Of a stretch of DNA of 64,000 nucleotides, positions 1-8,618 are shown piece after piece (the stretch's first letter is position 1; each line of letters opens with the position of its first letter). The notes beneath the pieces were generated by a model. That model had not been told where the DNA came from. It was given only the letters and a program-made list of their open reading frames with translations, and ran no database searches. This DNA comes from Brevundimonas sp. (GTDB lineage: Bacteria; Pseudomonadota; Alphaproteobacteria; Caulobacterales; Caulobacteraceae). The stretch spans positions 186,001 through 250,000 of the forward strand of contig NZ_JACESA010000002.1 in assembly GCF_013912065.1 (NCBI RefSeq), given 5' to 3'. A program made the translations under genes and the position numbers.

Positions 1-424
1 GCTCGATGCGCCGTTCGTCACGGCGGACGGCGGCGCCTTCAGCCGGTTGCTGCAGCGGCTGGAGGACAGGCTCGCCGAGGGAGACGGGTTTCCGGCCGTG
101 GTTGGAGAGGTGCGCGTGGCCGTCGCCCGTCTGCTGAGCGAGGGTCGCCGCCCCGGCCTGGACGCGGTGGCGGGTCGGCTGGGCGTCAGCGGACGAACGC
201 TGCAGCGCAGGCTCGAAGGCGAGCACACCGGCTTTCAGCAGGAGCTCGCGGCCGTCAGACGGGTGACGGCGAACCGTCTGCTCCTGAACACGGCGCTCGA
301 TCCCGTCGCCATCTCCATGCTTCTCGGCTTCGAGGAGCCGAACTCCTTCGCCCGCGCCTTTCGCGGGTGGGAGCGGACCAGTCCGGCGCGCTGGCGCACA
401 CTGCAGGCCGAGGACCACCCATGA
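1..424 (+). CDS. AraC-family transcriptional regulator (5'-truncated by the window edge)
   Basis: The frame is open from base 2, so the gene starts outside the window and only its C-terminal portion is seen. The last ~100 residues form a double helix-turn-helix AraC/XylS DNA-binding domain: the first helix pair is around VAGRLGVSGRTLQRRL, the second around LGFEEPNSFARAFRGW. The preceding residues (HTH linked to a longer sensor part) fit regulators with an arabinose-binding-type N-terminus, but that part is missing. Its stop overlaps the start codon of the next gene as ATGA, so the regulator and the SDR/epimerase are probably translationally coupled and it may control that gene. The effector is unknown. 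Confidence 0.88.
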   Translation, partial: LDAPFVTADGGAFSRLLQRLEDRLAEGDGFPAVVGEVRVAVARLLSEGRRPGLDAVAGRLGVSGRTLQRRLEGEHTGFQQELAAVRRVTANRLLLNTALDPVAISMLLGFEEPNSFARAFRGWERTSPARWRTLQAEDHP

Positions 425-1473
425 ACCAGACTGTCCTGATGCGCCCTAAACGTGTCCTCGTCACCGGCGGGTCCGGCTTCATCGCCGGACATTGCATCCT
501 CCAGCTCCTTGACCAGGGCCATCGCGTACGGACGACCGTTCGAAGCCTCGCGACGGAAGCGGACGTCCGGCGCGTCCTGACCGAGGCCGGGATGGTGGAG
601 TCGGGCAGGCTCGAGGTCGTCACGGCCGATCTCCTGAGTGACGACGGCTGGGCGGAGGCCGTCGCCGATGTCGAGGTCGTCCTTCACATCGCGTCCCCGG
701 TGCGGCCCGGCCGTGTCGCCGACGAGGACGCTCTGATCGTCCCGGCCGTCGAGGGCACGCTGCGCGTCCTCAGGGCGGCCAGGGACGCACGGGTCGAACG
801 GGTCGTCCTGACCTCGGCCTTCCACGCCGTCAGCTGGGGGCATCGCCGCAGCGGGCGCACCTTCACCGAGGCGGACTGGACCGATCTCCAAGGCCCGGGG
901 GTGGACGCCTATGGACGAAGCAAGACGCTGGCGGAACGCGCGGCCTGGGCCTTCATGGCGGCCGAGGGCGGCGCGATGACCCTGACGACGATGCTCCCCG
1001 TGGCGGTGATGGGACCCGTGCTGGGGCAGGCCGTGTCGGGATCCAACCACCTGATCCAGCGGCTGCTGAGCGGCGAGATGCCGGCCTTTCCGGACCTCTA
1101 CATTCCGGTCATCGATGTCCGAGACGTGGCCGCCGCCCATGTGATGGCGATCGGCCGAGCGGACGCCGCCGGTGAGCGCTTTCTGCTGTCCAACGGCCCT
1201 GCGCTGCACCTCCGGGAAATCGCAGCGATCCTCCGGCAGGAGATCGGCGCCGCGGCGGGGCGCGTCCCGACCCGCGCGCTCCCGAACGTGGTGCTGCGGG
1301 CGCTCGCCGTCTTCAACGCAGACCTCCGACCGATCGTCCATGATCTCGGCTACGCCAAGGCCACCTCGAACGAGAAGGCGGGGCGGATGTTGGGCTGGAC
1401 GCCGCGACCGCCCCGGGCGGCGGTCATCGCGGCGGCCAGGAGCATGGTTGATCGGGGTCTTCTGAAAGCGTGA
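421..1473 (+). CDS. Extended SDR / NAD-dependent epimerase-dehydratase family protein
   Basis: 350 residues. The N-terminus carries the dinucleotide-binding glycine motif of extended SDRs (TGGSGFIAGH, about residues 14-23), and a catalytic Tyr-x3-Lys pair is visible (YGRSK). The overall pattern, with SPV after the fourth strand and a long variable C-terminal substrate domain, resembles dihydroflavonol-4-reductase-like NAD(P)H-dependent reductases of carbonyl compounds; the actual substrate cannot be read from sequence. I chose the ATG that overlaps the stop of the upstream AraC gene rather than an earlier in-frame start inside that gene. The pairing suggests a regulator plus its target enzyme. 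Cytoplasmic; no signal peptide or membrane segment. Confidence 0.87.
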   Translation: MNQTVLMRPKRVLVTGGSGFIAGHCILQLLDQGHRVRTTVRSLATEADVRRVLTEAGMVESGRLEVVTADLLSDDGWAEAVADVEVVLHIASPVRPGRVADEDALIVPAVEGTLRVLRAARDARVERVVLTSAFHAVSWGHRRSGRTFTEADWTDLQGPGVDAYGRSKTLAERAAWAFMAAEGGAMTLTTMLPVAVMGPVLGQAVSGSNHLIQRLLSGEMPAFPDLYIPVIDVRDVAAAHVMAIGRADAAGERFLLSNGPALHLREIAAILRQEIGAAAGRVPTRALPNVVLRALAVFNADLRPIVHDLGYAKATSNEKAGRMLGWTPRPPRAAVIAAARSMVDRGLLKA

Positions 1474-1617
1474 TATCAGTTGACGTCGGGCGGACCGAAC
1501 GTTGGCTCGGCGGGGGAACCCGCGCCTTGTCGAGCGCGGCGGCCGTGGTGGCTCCCGGTGCGATGGCGGGGCGGCCCGCCGGAACGGACGGGTCGGCGGG
1601 GGGGCGCCGTGGTTACG

Positions 1618-2553
1618 TCAGTGGATCGAGGATGACCCGCCCTCCTGAAGGGCGGCGAACCGGGCCGGGTCGGCCTTGGCGTGCTGGGATTCGCGGCGGG
1701 GCGGCGAGCCGAACATCCGCGCATACTCCCGGCTGAACTGGGACACGCTCTCGTAGCCGACGGTCACGGCTGCGACGCCCGCCTTGACCCCTTCGGTGAC
1801 CATCATGCGGCGGGCCTCGAGCAGCCGGAGCTGCTTCTGGTACTGAAGCGGCGACATGGAGGTCAGGGTCTTGAAATGCTGGTGGAAGGTGGAGGGGCTC
1901 ATGCCGGCCTTGCCGGCCAGTTCGGCCACGCTCATCGGCAGCTCGAAATTGTCGCGCATATAGGCGATCGCTGCGGCGATCCGCAGCGGCTGACCCTCGG
2001 GCAGCACCATGCGAGCGACATTGCGGCCGGCCGGCCCGATCAACAGCCAGTAGGAAATCTCGCGCATGATCGCGGGATAGAGGATCTCGATGGCGTGCGG
2101 TTGACGCACGAGATCGAGCAGGCGCAGGAGCGAGCCCGTCATCTGGGCGTCCAGATCATTGACCACCAGGCCGAAGCCGGCCGGGCCGTGCAGATGGGGC
2201 ATCGAGTCCAGCCGGGTGACCACGTCCAGGATGATCTCGGCGTCCAGCTCGAGGGTCGCGCCGGTGAAGGGTTCGTCCGGCGTCGCCTCGACGATCTGGC
2301 TGACGACCGGCACCTCGATGGTGACGACCAGCGACTGGCCTGCGCCGTATTTCACCGTCCTGTCCGCGACCATAAGCGACTTGGCGCCCTGGGTGACGAA
2401 ACAGATCTTGGGCCGGTACTGCATGTGCTGGGGCGGCAGGGTGAGGGACGAGCGCATCAGCGTCAGGCCCGGCACCGGGGTCGCGTAGAAGCCGTCCGCA
2501 CCGATGTGGGCGTCGAGAATCCGGGTGATGGCGGCGTTCAACTCGCTGTTCAT
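1618..2553 (-). CDS. AraC-family regulator, YqhC-like
   Basis: 311 residues. The N-terminal ~190 residues match the AraC_N type sensor domain (an early PVPGLTLMR stretch and a conserved CFVTQGAKSLMV segment); the last ~110 form the AraC DNA-binding domain (LAGKAGMSPSTFHQHFK and VGYESVSQFSREYARMFG). This architecture is that of E. coli YqhC, which activates aldehyde reductase genes; here the role is inferred. A close paralogue lies at 5897-6835. It is divergent from the SDR gene starting at 2727; the 173-base spacer contains a GGACATTCGC motif that recurs before other SDR genes in this region, so it may regulate this neighbour and others. Confidence 0.9.
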   Translation of the reverse strand: MNSELNAAITRILDAHIGADGFYATPVPGLTLMRSSLTLPPQHMQYRPKICFVTQGAKSLMVADRTVKYGAGQSLVVTIEVPVVSQIVEATPDEPFTGATLELDAEIILDVVTRLDSMPHLHGPAGFGLVVNDLDAQMTGSLLRLLDLVRQPHAIEILYPAIMREISYWLLIGPAGRNVARMVLPEGQPLRIAAAIAYMRDNFELPMSVAELAGKAGMSPSTFHQHFKTLTSMSPLQYQKQLRLLEARRMMVTEGVKAGVAAVTVGYESVSQFSREYARMFGSPPRRESQHAKADPARFAALQEGGSSSIH

Positions 2554-2646
2554 GGTCAGCCTCGCGGAATTCGATGACCGACCCTAGGTCGCCCCCGGAA
2601 AGCCCACAAGCCGGTCCGTAGCATCAGGCAAAAAACAAGGCGGTTT

Positions 2647-2656
2647 GGACATTCGC
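2647..2656 (+). promoter_or_regulatory. GGACATTCGC motif, copy 1 (candidate operator)
   Basis: Ten-base motif in the spacer between the divergent AraC and SDR genes. In the direction of the SDR gene it reads GGACATTCGC followed by TTTGCC. Copies in the same orientation relative to their genes lie before the SDR genes that begin at 11968 and 19674. It is likely bound by one of the AraC regulators, but this is inference. Confidence 0.4.
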
Positions 2657-2726
2657 TTTGCCGACGACATCCGCATTCTAGGGCCGTCGGCGATCTGAAT
2701 CGCGAAACAGGCGAGGGTTCGTCCCC

Positions 2727-3728
2727 ATGAGACTGAGGCATGCGACCGTCCTGATCACCGGCGGGTCCTCCGGCGTCGGCCTGGCGCTGGCGCGCCAACT
2801 CGTCGCCCGCGACAACACCGTCATCATCGTTGGACGCGGGCTGGCGGCTCTGGAGGCGGCGCAGGCCGAGACGCCCGACCTGCATATCGCGGTCTGCGAC
2901 GTCACCGCCCCGGCGGCCGTCGCCGAACTCTACGTCGAGCTCGCCGACGCCTTTCCTGCGCTGAACGTCCTGATCAACTGCGCCGGCGCCATGCGGCGGC
3001 TCGATCTGCGGGCGGATCTGGACCCATACGACCTGACCCTGGAGATCGAGGTGAACCTCAAGGCGGCGATGTGGATGACCGCCCGGTTCCTCCCGCTGCT
3101 CGGCGTCAAGGCGGAGGCGGCGATCGTCAATGTGACCTCCGGATTCGCCTATGTGCCGATGGCGATCGCCCCGGTCTACAGCGCCAGCAAGGCGGGGCTT
3201 CGCGCCTATACGCGGTCGCTGCGGGCCCAGATGGCCGGAACCGGGATCCAAGTGTTCGAGATTGCGCCTCCGGTCCACGAAACGCTTCTGCGTGATAGGG
3301 CCGAGCACGGTCCCGCGCCCTTGTCTGCGGAGGCGGTGGCGCGCGCGGCGATCGCGGGGATCGAACGGGGAGCAATCGAGACTGTAATCGGGCCGGCGGG
3401 CCGCCTGCGCCTTCTGAGCCGGCTCGCGCCGAAGCTTGCGTTCGCCCGCCTCAACGACGGCCCCGTGTCGCGGATGGCGATCGCGCGGATCGGCGCAGGG
3501 TCAGGGGCTCCAGCGGTGCAGTCTTCCTCGCAAGCAGACGGCGCCCGACCGGACGGTGTCGGCGCCGCCGGTCCGTCTTGGACCGCTGCGGGGATCCCAG
3601 CCGTGCGGCGGCCGCAGTCGCGCGCAGAGGCGCCCGCGTTGAACTGCGGAGGATTGCACAAGAGTCGCGCCGCGGAGTCTTCAGGCTTCAATCCCGCCGG
3701 CGGCGACCGGACCGGGAGCGCGCCGTGA
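2727..3728 (+). CDS. Short-chain dehydrogenase/reductase (DltE-like) with an unusual C-terminal tail
   Basis: 333 residues. Classical SDR core: TGGSSGVGLA nucleotide-binding motif near residue 11, an NCAG motif, and catalytic Ser plus Tyr-x3-Lys (YSASK). The domain resembles the DltE/short-chain oxidoreductase group of unknown substrate. The SDR fold ends near residue 230. The remaining ~100 residues are rich in Ala, Gly, Pro, Ser and Arg, look disordered, and are not part of the usual family length of 230-260, so the gene may have been extended by loss of its original stop. Its TGA overlaps the GTG of the next gene (GTGA), suggesting coupled translation. Divergent from the YqhC-like regulator at 1618-2553. 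Confidence 0.85.
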   Translation: MRLRHATVLITGGSSGVGLALARQLVARDNTVIIVGRGLAALEAAQAETPDLHIAVCDVTAPAAVAELYVELADAFPALNVLINCAGAMRRLDLRADLDPYDLTLEIEVNLKAAMWMTARFLPLLGVKAEAAIVNVTSGFAYVPMAIAPVYSASKAGLRAYTRSLRAQMAGTGIQVFEIAPPVHETLLRDRAEHGPAPLSAEAVARAAIAGIERGAIETVIGPAGRLRLLSRLAPKLAFARLNDGPVSRMAIARIGAGSGAPAVQSSSQADGARPDGVGAAGPSWTAAGIPAVRRPQSRAEAPALNCGGLHKSRAAESSGFNPAGGDRTGSAP

Positions 3729-4228
3729 CCTGCGCGCATCGTGTGGCGTCGGCCCCCAAATCCTGGATCGGCCGTCTCATGGCGGGGCGGCGGCGCGGCG
3801 GCGCTTCGGGTCCGACCGCGGCCCAGCAGCGGCTGCAGGCCTTCTATCTTCATATGGCGCTCTGGACGCTTCAGGCCTGGCTCGCGATGTTCTTCGCGGG
3901 CGCGGCCTACGCCAAGCTGACCCAGCCGCACGAGATGCTCAGCCTGTTGCTCGGCTGGCCTGAGAGCGTCGATCTCGGGGTCGTCCAGGCCGTCGGATTG
4001 GTCGAGCTCGCGTTGGCCGGCGGGGTGCTGGCGCCCCTGGCCGCCTGGAGAGGCGGGGGACAGGTGATGGCCTTCTCCGTGATCGGCATGATCGGCCTGA
4101 CGGCCTTCACCGGCGCCCTGCACCTGTCGCGGGCGGAGCCGGGGTTCGCGGTTCTGAACCTTTGTCTCGCGAGCCTCGCCCTCGCCGTGCTGATCGGCCG
4201 GCTGCGGGAAGCCCGGGTGACCCTCTAG
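3725..4228 (+). CDS. DoxX-like family membrane protein
   Basis: About 167 residues from a GTG that overlaps the previous stop; ATG starts at 3779 and 3854 are alternatives and the shorter one would remove a basic, low-complexity N-terminus. Four hydrophobic segments are visible (ALWTLQAWLAMFFAGAAYAK, then VVQAVGLVELALAGGVLAPL, then a segment around VMAFSVIGMIGLTAF, then LNLCLASLALAVLIG). The pattern of a first helix with AYAKL, and a Glu in the second helix, is that of DoxX-like small inner-membrane proteins, often found beside redox enzymes. Function unknown; context suggests a partner of the coupled SDR. Confidence 0.75.
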   Translation: MTCAHRVASAPKSWIGRLMAGRRRGGASGPTAAQQRLQAFYLHMALWTLQAWLAMFFAGAAYAKLTQPHEMLSLLLGWPESVDLGVVQAVGLVELALAGGVLAPLAAWRGGGQVMAFSVIGMIGLTAFTGALHLSRAEPGFAVLNLCLASLALAVLIGRLREARVTL

Positions 4229-4295
4229 GCGGGGCCGAGCTCCGTCTCTCATCATTCACCGGCGCATCACGACGCCTTCAGAAATCGGGCGCTCC

Positions 4296-5843
4296 ATGCA
4301 GTGGACGGACGGCTATTACACCGGCACGGAATACACCTCCGGCTACTATCCCAACCTTGCGCCGGACCATCTGCGGTTCGTCTGCCAGGCGGCGGGCGTC
4401 CGGTGCCGCATTCCCGATCAGCCGACCTATCTGGAGCTGGGCTTCGGGCGCGGGGTGTCGGTCAACATCCATGCGGCGGCGAACGCCGGCGTCTTCTGGG
4501 GCGTGGACTTCAACCCGGCCCACGTGGCCCATGCCGAACGGCTGGCGGAGGCGTCGGGGGCGGACGTCGTCCTGTCCGAGGAAGGGTTCGCCGACTTCTG
4601 CGTCCGGCCTGATCTGCCCATGTTCGACGTCATCGCGCTGCACGGCGTGTGGAGCTGGATCTCCGAAGCCAACCGGCGGGCGATCCTGGACCTGATCCGC
4701 CTGAGGCTGCGGCCCGGCGGCGTCGCCTACGTCAGCTACAACGCCCAGCCGGGCTGGTCGGCCCTGGCGCCGGTGCGTCACCTGCTGGAGCTCGGACGCG
4801 ATCGGGCGGTCGGCGCGGCGGTCGGCGCCGATGATCCCGGCGGCGTGGAACGGGCCCTCGACTTCCTGCAGGACGTGGTCGCGGCGAGCCCCCGGTATTT
4901 CGCGGAGGTGAAGCCGGCCGCGACCCTGGCCTCGGGCCTGCCGAAGAAGAGCCGCACCTATCTGGCGCACGAGTATCTCAACACCGACTGGCACATTCCC
5001 TATTTCGCCGAGGTCGCGGCGGGGATGGCGGAGGCGAAACTGAGCTTCGTGGCCTCGGCGCGGGTGCTCGACCGCGTCAACGACCTCAACCTGACGCCGG
5101 AGGCCGTCGCCCTGCTGGACAGGTGCAAGCCGCTGGAACTGCGCGAGTCGGTCAGGGACTTCATGGTCAACCAGCGTTTCCGGCCCGACGTCTGGGTGAA
5201 AGGCCTGGTTCGCATGACTATTCCCGAGCAGGAGCGATTCTGGGCCGAGCAGAGGTTCGTCCTGTCCAGCGTTCGCGACGAGATCGTCCTGGCGGTGAGC
5301 GGCGCCCTGGGCGAGGCCGTCCTGCCCGCCGAGGTCTACGGGCCCGTCGTCGACGCCCTGGCGGCGGAGGACTACAGGCCCAAGACCCTGCCCGAGATCG
5401 TCGCGGCGACGGGTCTGACGACCTTGCGCACCATGGACGCCATCTCCGCCCTGACCGTCCTGGTGGGGATGGAGGTCTTGCGCCCGGCGAGAGTCCCGGC
5501 GGCCGAGGCGGTGACGCGGTCCCGCGCCTACAACGCCCATGTGATGGAGCGGGCCGTGACCGGTCCGGCGCTGAAGCATCTGGCGGCGCCCGTGACCGGC
5601 GGCGGCCTGGCCTGTCCGCGGCCGGCGCAGCTCTTCCTGCGCGCCTGGCTCGCCGGCGACCGCGAGGCTTCGGCGCTTGCGGCCTCGACCTGGGCGGTCT
5701 TCCAGACCACGGGCGACCGGGCGGTGAAGAACGATCAGGAGATGGTCACGCCGGAAGAGAACCTGACGGTGCTCGCCGAGATGGCTGAGCGGTTCGTCCG
5801 GGTGGTCCTGCCGCTCTACCGGGCGCTGGGCGTGCTGGACTGA
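4296..5843 (+). CDS. Class I SAM-dependent methyltransferase with methyltransferase regulatory domain
   Basis: 515 residues. The N-terminal third is a Rossmann methyltransferase: motif I LELGFGRGVSVNIHA near residue 48, an acidic residue at the end of strand 2 (GVDFNPAH), and a post-motif IALHGVWSWI. The rest corresponds to the MethyTransf_Reg type domain, seen in a family of predicted bacterial methyltransferases; a winged-helix-like C-terminus follows. The substrate is not known for this family. The gene stands alone between the DoxX gene (67 bases upstream) and a convergent AraC gene. Cytoplasmic, no signal. Confidence 0.85.
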   Translation: MQWTDGYYTGTEYTSGYYPNLAPDHLRFVCQAAGVRCRIPDQPTYLELGFGRGVSVNIHAAANAGVFWGVDFNPAHVAHAERLAEASGADVVLSEEGFADFCVRPDLPMFDVIALHGVWSWISEANRRAILDLIRLRLRPGGVAYVSYNAQPGWSALAPVRHLLELGRDRAVGAAVGADDPGGVERALDFLQDVVAASPRYFAEVKPAATLASGLPKKSRTYLAHEYLNTDWHIPYFAEVAAGMAEAKLSFVASARVLDRVNDLNLTPEAVALLDRCKPLELRESVRDFMVNQRFRPDVWVKGLVRMTIPEQERFWAEQRFVLSSVRDEIVLAVSGALGEAVLPAEVYGPVVDALAAEDYRPKTLPEIVAATGLTTLRTMDAISALTVLVGMEVLRPARVPAAEAVTRSRAYNAHVMERAVTGPALKHLAAPVTGGGLACPRPAQLFLRAWLAGDREASALAASTWAVFQTTGDRAVKNDQEMVTPEENLTVLAEMAERFVRVVLPLYRALGVLD

Positions 5844-5896
5844 GCGCGGGAGGCCGGGCCTTCAGGCTTGGTCGGCCGAAGACGGCGACTGATTTC

Positions 5897-6835
5897 CTAG
5901 CCCGCCATGGCGGCGATCCCGGCGCCGTGGTCCTCCGACCCCGGACGGGCGGGACGCGGCTCGGATCCCCGGGTCTGGCGTCGCGGGGACTTGCCGAACA
6001 TGCGGGCGAACTCGCGGCTGAACTGGGACACGCTCTCGTAGCCGACCGACAGGGCGGCGTTCCCGGCCTTCTCGCCGTCGGTCATCATCAGCCGACGCGC
6101 CTCCAGCAGACGCAGATGCTTCTGGTACTGGAGCGGCGACATGCAGGTCAGCATCTTGAAATGCTGATGGAAGGAGGAGGCGCTCATGCCGGCGGTGCGG
6201 GCCATGTCGGGCACGCTGATCGGCGCGTCGAAGCTTTCGCGCATCTGCTGGATCGCCTTGGCGATGCGCGCGGGCTGACCTTCGGGGATGGCCAGTCGCG
6301 CCACATTGCCGCCGGCCGGCCCGGTCAGCAGCCAGTAGGAGATCTCGCGCATGACGACCGGATAGAGGATCTCGACCCCGTGCGGATGACGAACGAGATC
6401 GAGCAGGCGCAGGATCGAGGCCGAGACGTGGGCGTCGATGTCCTGGACGACCAGGCCGGAGCCCGGCTTGCCCCGCGGGGCGCCGCCGGTCTCGAGCTGG
6501 GTGGCGACCTCCAGAATGATCTGCGGATTGAGCTCCAGCACGGCGCCGACGTAGGGCTTCTCGACCGAGGCCTCCATCTGACTGAGGACGGGCACCTCGA
6601 CCGTGACGATCATCGACTGCATGTCGCCGTAGCTGATGGTGGTGTCGCCGACGAGCACCTCCTTGCGGCCCTGGGCGACCATGCAGAGCGACGGACGGTA
6701 GTGCATGTGACGCGGCGCGACGGAGGCGTGGGTGCGCAGCAGTCGAAGGCCCGGCACAGGCGTGTCGTAGACGCCGTTGGTCACGCCCTGGGCGTCCAGG
6801 ATGTCGGCAATCACCGAGGTCAGTTCAATGGCCAT
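5897..6835 (-). CDS. AraC-family regulator, YqhC-like (paralogue of 1618-2553)
   Basis: 312 residues from the ATG at 6835. An earlier in-frame start at 6952 is rejected because the extra 39 residues have no counterpart in the paralogue, whose N-terminus aligns with MAIELTSVIADIL. It has an AraC_N sensor domain with PVPGLRLLR and a CMVAQGRKEVLVG segment, then a C-terminal HTH pair (MARTAGMSASSFHQHFKML; VGYESVSQFSREFARMFG). The two copies are near-identical in the DNA-binding helices, implying overlapping target sites. Its neighbour upstream is the TAT-exported SDR gene, also on the minus strand. A carbonyl-stress role is inferred from family resemblance only. Confidence 0.9.
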   Translation of the reverse strand: MAIELTSVIADILDAQGVTNGVYDTPVPGLRLLRTHASVAPRHMHYRPSLCMVAQGRKEVLVGDTTISYGDMQSMIVTVEVPVLSQMEASVEKPYVGAVLELNPQIILEVATQLETGGAPRGKPGSGLVVQDIDAHVSASILRLLDLVRHPHGVEILYPVVMREISYWLLTGPAGGNVARLAIPEGQPARIAKAIQQMRESFDAPISVPDMARTAGMSASSFHQHFKMLTCMSPLQYQKHLRLLEARRLMMTDGEKAGNAALSVGYESVSQFSREFARMFGKSPRRQTRGSEPRPARPGSEDHGAGIAAMAG

Positions 6836-7047
6836 GATCGACGTCCGCAGCTGTTTATGACCGGATCCTACGCCTGCGACGGACTGTGAACAACGGCAGG
6901 CGGAGGATTGGGCAATTCTGGCGTTGGATTCGGCAAGTACAGATTGACGCACCTCGGCGGGCGGGGCCGTTCAACCGGACGCATGATCGCGCCGACGCGG
7001 CGGCGGCCCGCCGCATCGGCCCGCTTTGGCTGCGCGGCCGCAGTCTT

Positions 7048-7896
7048 CTAGAGGAAGCCGCCGTTGGCGAAGACGACCTGGCCGTTGATCCATTCGCCGT
7101 CGGTCGAGCAGAGGGCTGCGATGGCGTTGGCGACATCCTCCGGTTCACCGATGCGGCCGTACGGGGTCATCTGGGCGGCTTGGGCGCGCATCGGCGGCGG
7201 GACGTCCAGCAGGCTGGTGTTCGTCGGTCCGGGGGCCAGGGCGTTGACCGAGATGCGGCGCCCGGCCAGCTCCTTGGAGAGGACGCCGGCGTAGATTTCC
7301 TGAACCGCCTTGGTGGCGGCGTAGCCGCCGTGCGTCGCCCGCTTGGCCTTGATGGAGGTGGAGGCGAGGGTGACGATGCGCCCGCCGTCGCGGGTGCGGC
7401 GCGCCGCCTCGCGCAGGACGTTGAAGCTGCCCTTCACATTGGTGGCGATCATCCGGTCGAAGGCGGCGTCCTCGAACTGGGCGAAGGGCGCCGTGTTCAT
7501 GATGGCGGCGTTGCTGATGACGACATCCACGCCGCCGAAGGCCTGCTCGTTGGCCTCGAACAGGGCGCGGACGGCGCCCGGATCGGCGACGTCGGCCTGA
7601 CGGGAGATTGCGCGTCCGCCGGCCGCCTCGATGTCGCGCACGACCTGGGCCGCCAGGTCGGCGTTTGTAAGATAGTTGATGGTCACGGCGAACCCGTCGC
7701 GCGCCAGCCGCTTAGCGGTGGCCGCGCCGATCCCGCGAGAGGATCCGGTGACGATGGCGGCCCGGCCTGCTCCGGGCTGGGCTTGGGCGCCTGCGGCGGC
7801 GGACGCAGTCTGGGCGCGGGCGCCGCCGGCCACGGCGAGGGCCGGGGCAGCCGCGGCGGCCAGGGCCAGGAGCGATCGGCGGGAGGTGTCGGACAT
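7048..7896 (-). CDS. TAT-exported short-chain dehydrogenase/reductase
   Basis: 282 residues from the ATG at 7896, which has a GGAGA ribosome site; an earlier start at 7935 lacks one. The N-terminus has a twin-arginine signal (SRRSLLALAAAA) with a likely cleavage after ARA. The mature part is a classical SDR: TGSSRGIGAATAKRL nucleotide-binding motif, SNAA, a catalytic Ser and YAATK Tyr-x3-Lys. The C-terminal GEPEDVANAIAALCS and FANGGFL are typical of 3-oxoacyl reductase-like SDRs. Export of an NAD(P)-dependent SDR is unusual because the cofactor must be loaded before transport. Substrate unknown. Confidence 0.85.
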   Translation of the reverse strand: MSDTSRRSLLALAAAAAPALAVAGGARAQTASAAAGAQAQPGAGRAAIVTGSSRGIGAATAKRLARDGFAVTINYLTNADLAAQVVRDIEAAGGRAISRQADVADPGAVRALFEANEQAFGGVDVVISNAAIMNTAPFAQFEDAAFDRMIATNVKGSFNVLREAARRTRDGGRIVTLASTSIKAKRATHGGYAATKAVQEIYAGVLSKELAGRRISVNALAPGPTNTSLLDVPPPMRAQAAQMTPYGRIGEPEDVANAIAALCSTDGEWINGQVVFANGGFL

Positions 7897-8042
7897 GGGC
7901 TGAGGTCTCCGTTTGGGGTGAGCCGAGAGGAGCACGCCGCGGAGGGACGGGTCTTGCCGTATCCAAACGATGATTTGCCTGATCCCACGGGGGCGGAGCT
8001 GTCGGAGCGGGGCGAGGGCTGCAGGCTCGCGGGCCGCCGCTG

Positions 8043-8579
8043 CTAGGGGTGAGCGCCGTGGAAGTCCGCGTCGATCTCGCCCTCGAAGATGACCATGGCC
8101 AGGCAGTGATCCGTGACGCAGTGATCGGCGTGGTGCTGGCCGCCAGGTTGGCGCCAGTAGGCGCCCGGCCGCAGGATGGTGGCTATCTCCTCGCTTCCCT
8201 CGGCCCCCCAGTGCTTCATCTCGCCCTCGATGAGGATGCTCCGGTAGGTGTGGGTATGGGTGTGGAGCCGGCGGCTGCCCGCGTAGTTGTGGGTGTATCG
8301 GAAGAGGGTGATGGACGGCGTGGAGTAGGGGTCGCCCTCGATCGCCACGATATTGGGGCCGTTGGGGCTGGACGCGACGAGCGGTCGAAAATCCCGAAGC
8401 GCCTCGGCAGGCAGGATCAGCATGGTCTGTGGAGCTTCAGGCAGTGTTGCAGCGCGATCCTGCGACGCCGCTGCGGTCGCCGTTCCCACGAAGACGGCGC
8501 CGGCCAGGGAAAGGGTCGCTAGCCGGCGAGGCCCCGTGCCGGGGAGGCGGGCGGAGGGGCGAGGGAATGGCTGTTGCAT
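8043..8579 (-). CDS. Secreted cupin-domain protein
   Basis: 178 residues with an AGGAG ribosome site. A basic N-terminus and hydrophobic stretch (LATLSLAGAVFVGTATAAA) form a signal peptide. The mature protein is a single cupin: a His-rich metal-binding motif (RRLHTHTHTYRSILIEGE) followed by a second half with PGAYWRQPGGQHHADH. Such small periplasmic cupins are usually metal-binding and of unknown activity. It lies immediately upstream (in transcription, downstream) of the TAT-exported aldo/keto reductase at 8619-9734 with a 39-base gap, suggesting one operon acting on the same substrate in the periplasm. Confidence 0.8.
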   Translation of the reverse strand: MQQPFPRPSARLPGTGPRRLATLSLAGAVFVGTATAAASQDRAATLPEAPQTMLILPAEALRDFRPLVASSPNGPNIVAIEGDPYSTPSITLFRYTHNYAGSRRLHTHTHTYRSILIEGEMKHWGAEGSEEIATILRPGAYWRQPGGQHHADHCVTDHCLAMVIFEGEIDADFHGAHP

Positions 8580-8618
8580 CTTGGACTCCTGCGCGATGCA
8601 TGGGACGGGGTTTGGACG

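Noticed and set aside
235-1341. 368-codon open frame on the minus strand opposite the SDR/epimerase
   Set aside because: High-GC shadow of the real gene: no domain, His/Arg/Gly-rich composition, and the plus-strand product has clear SDR motifs.
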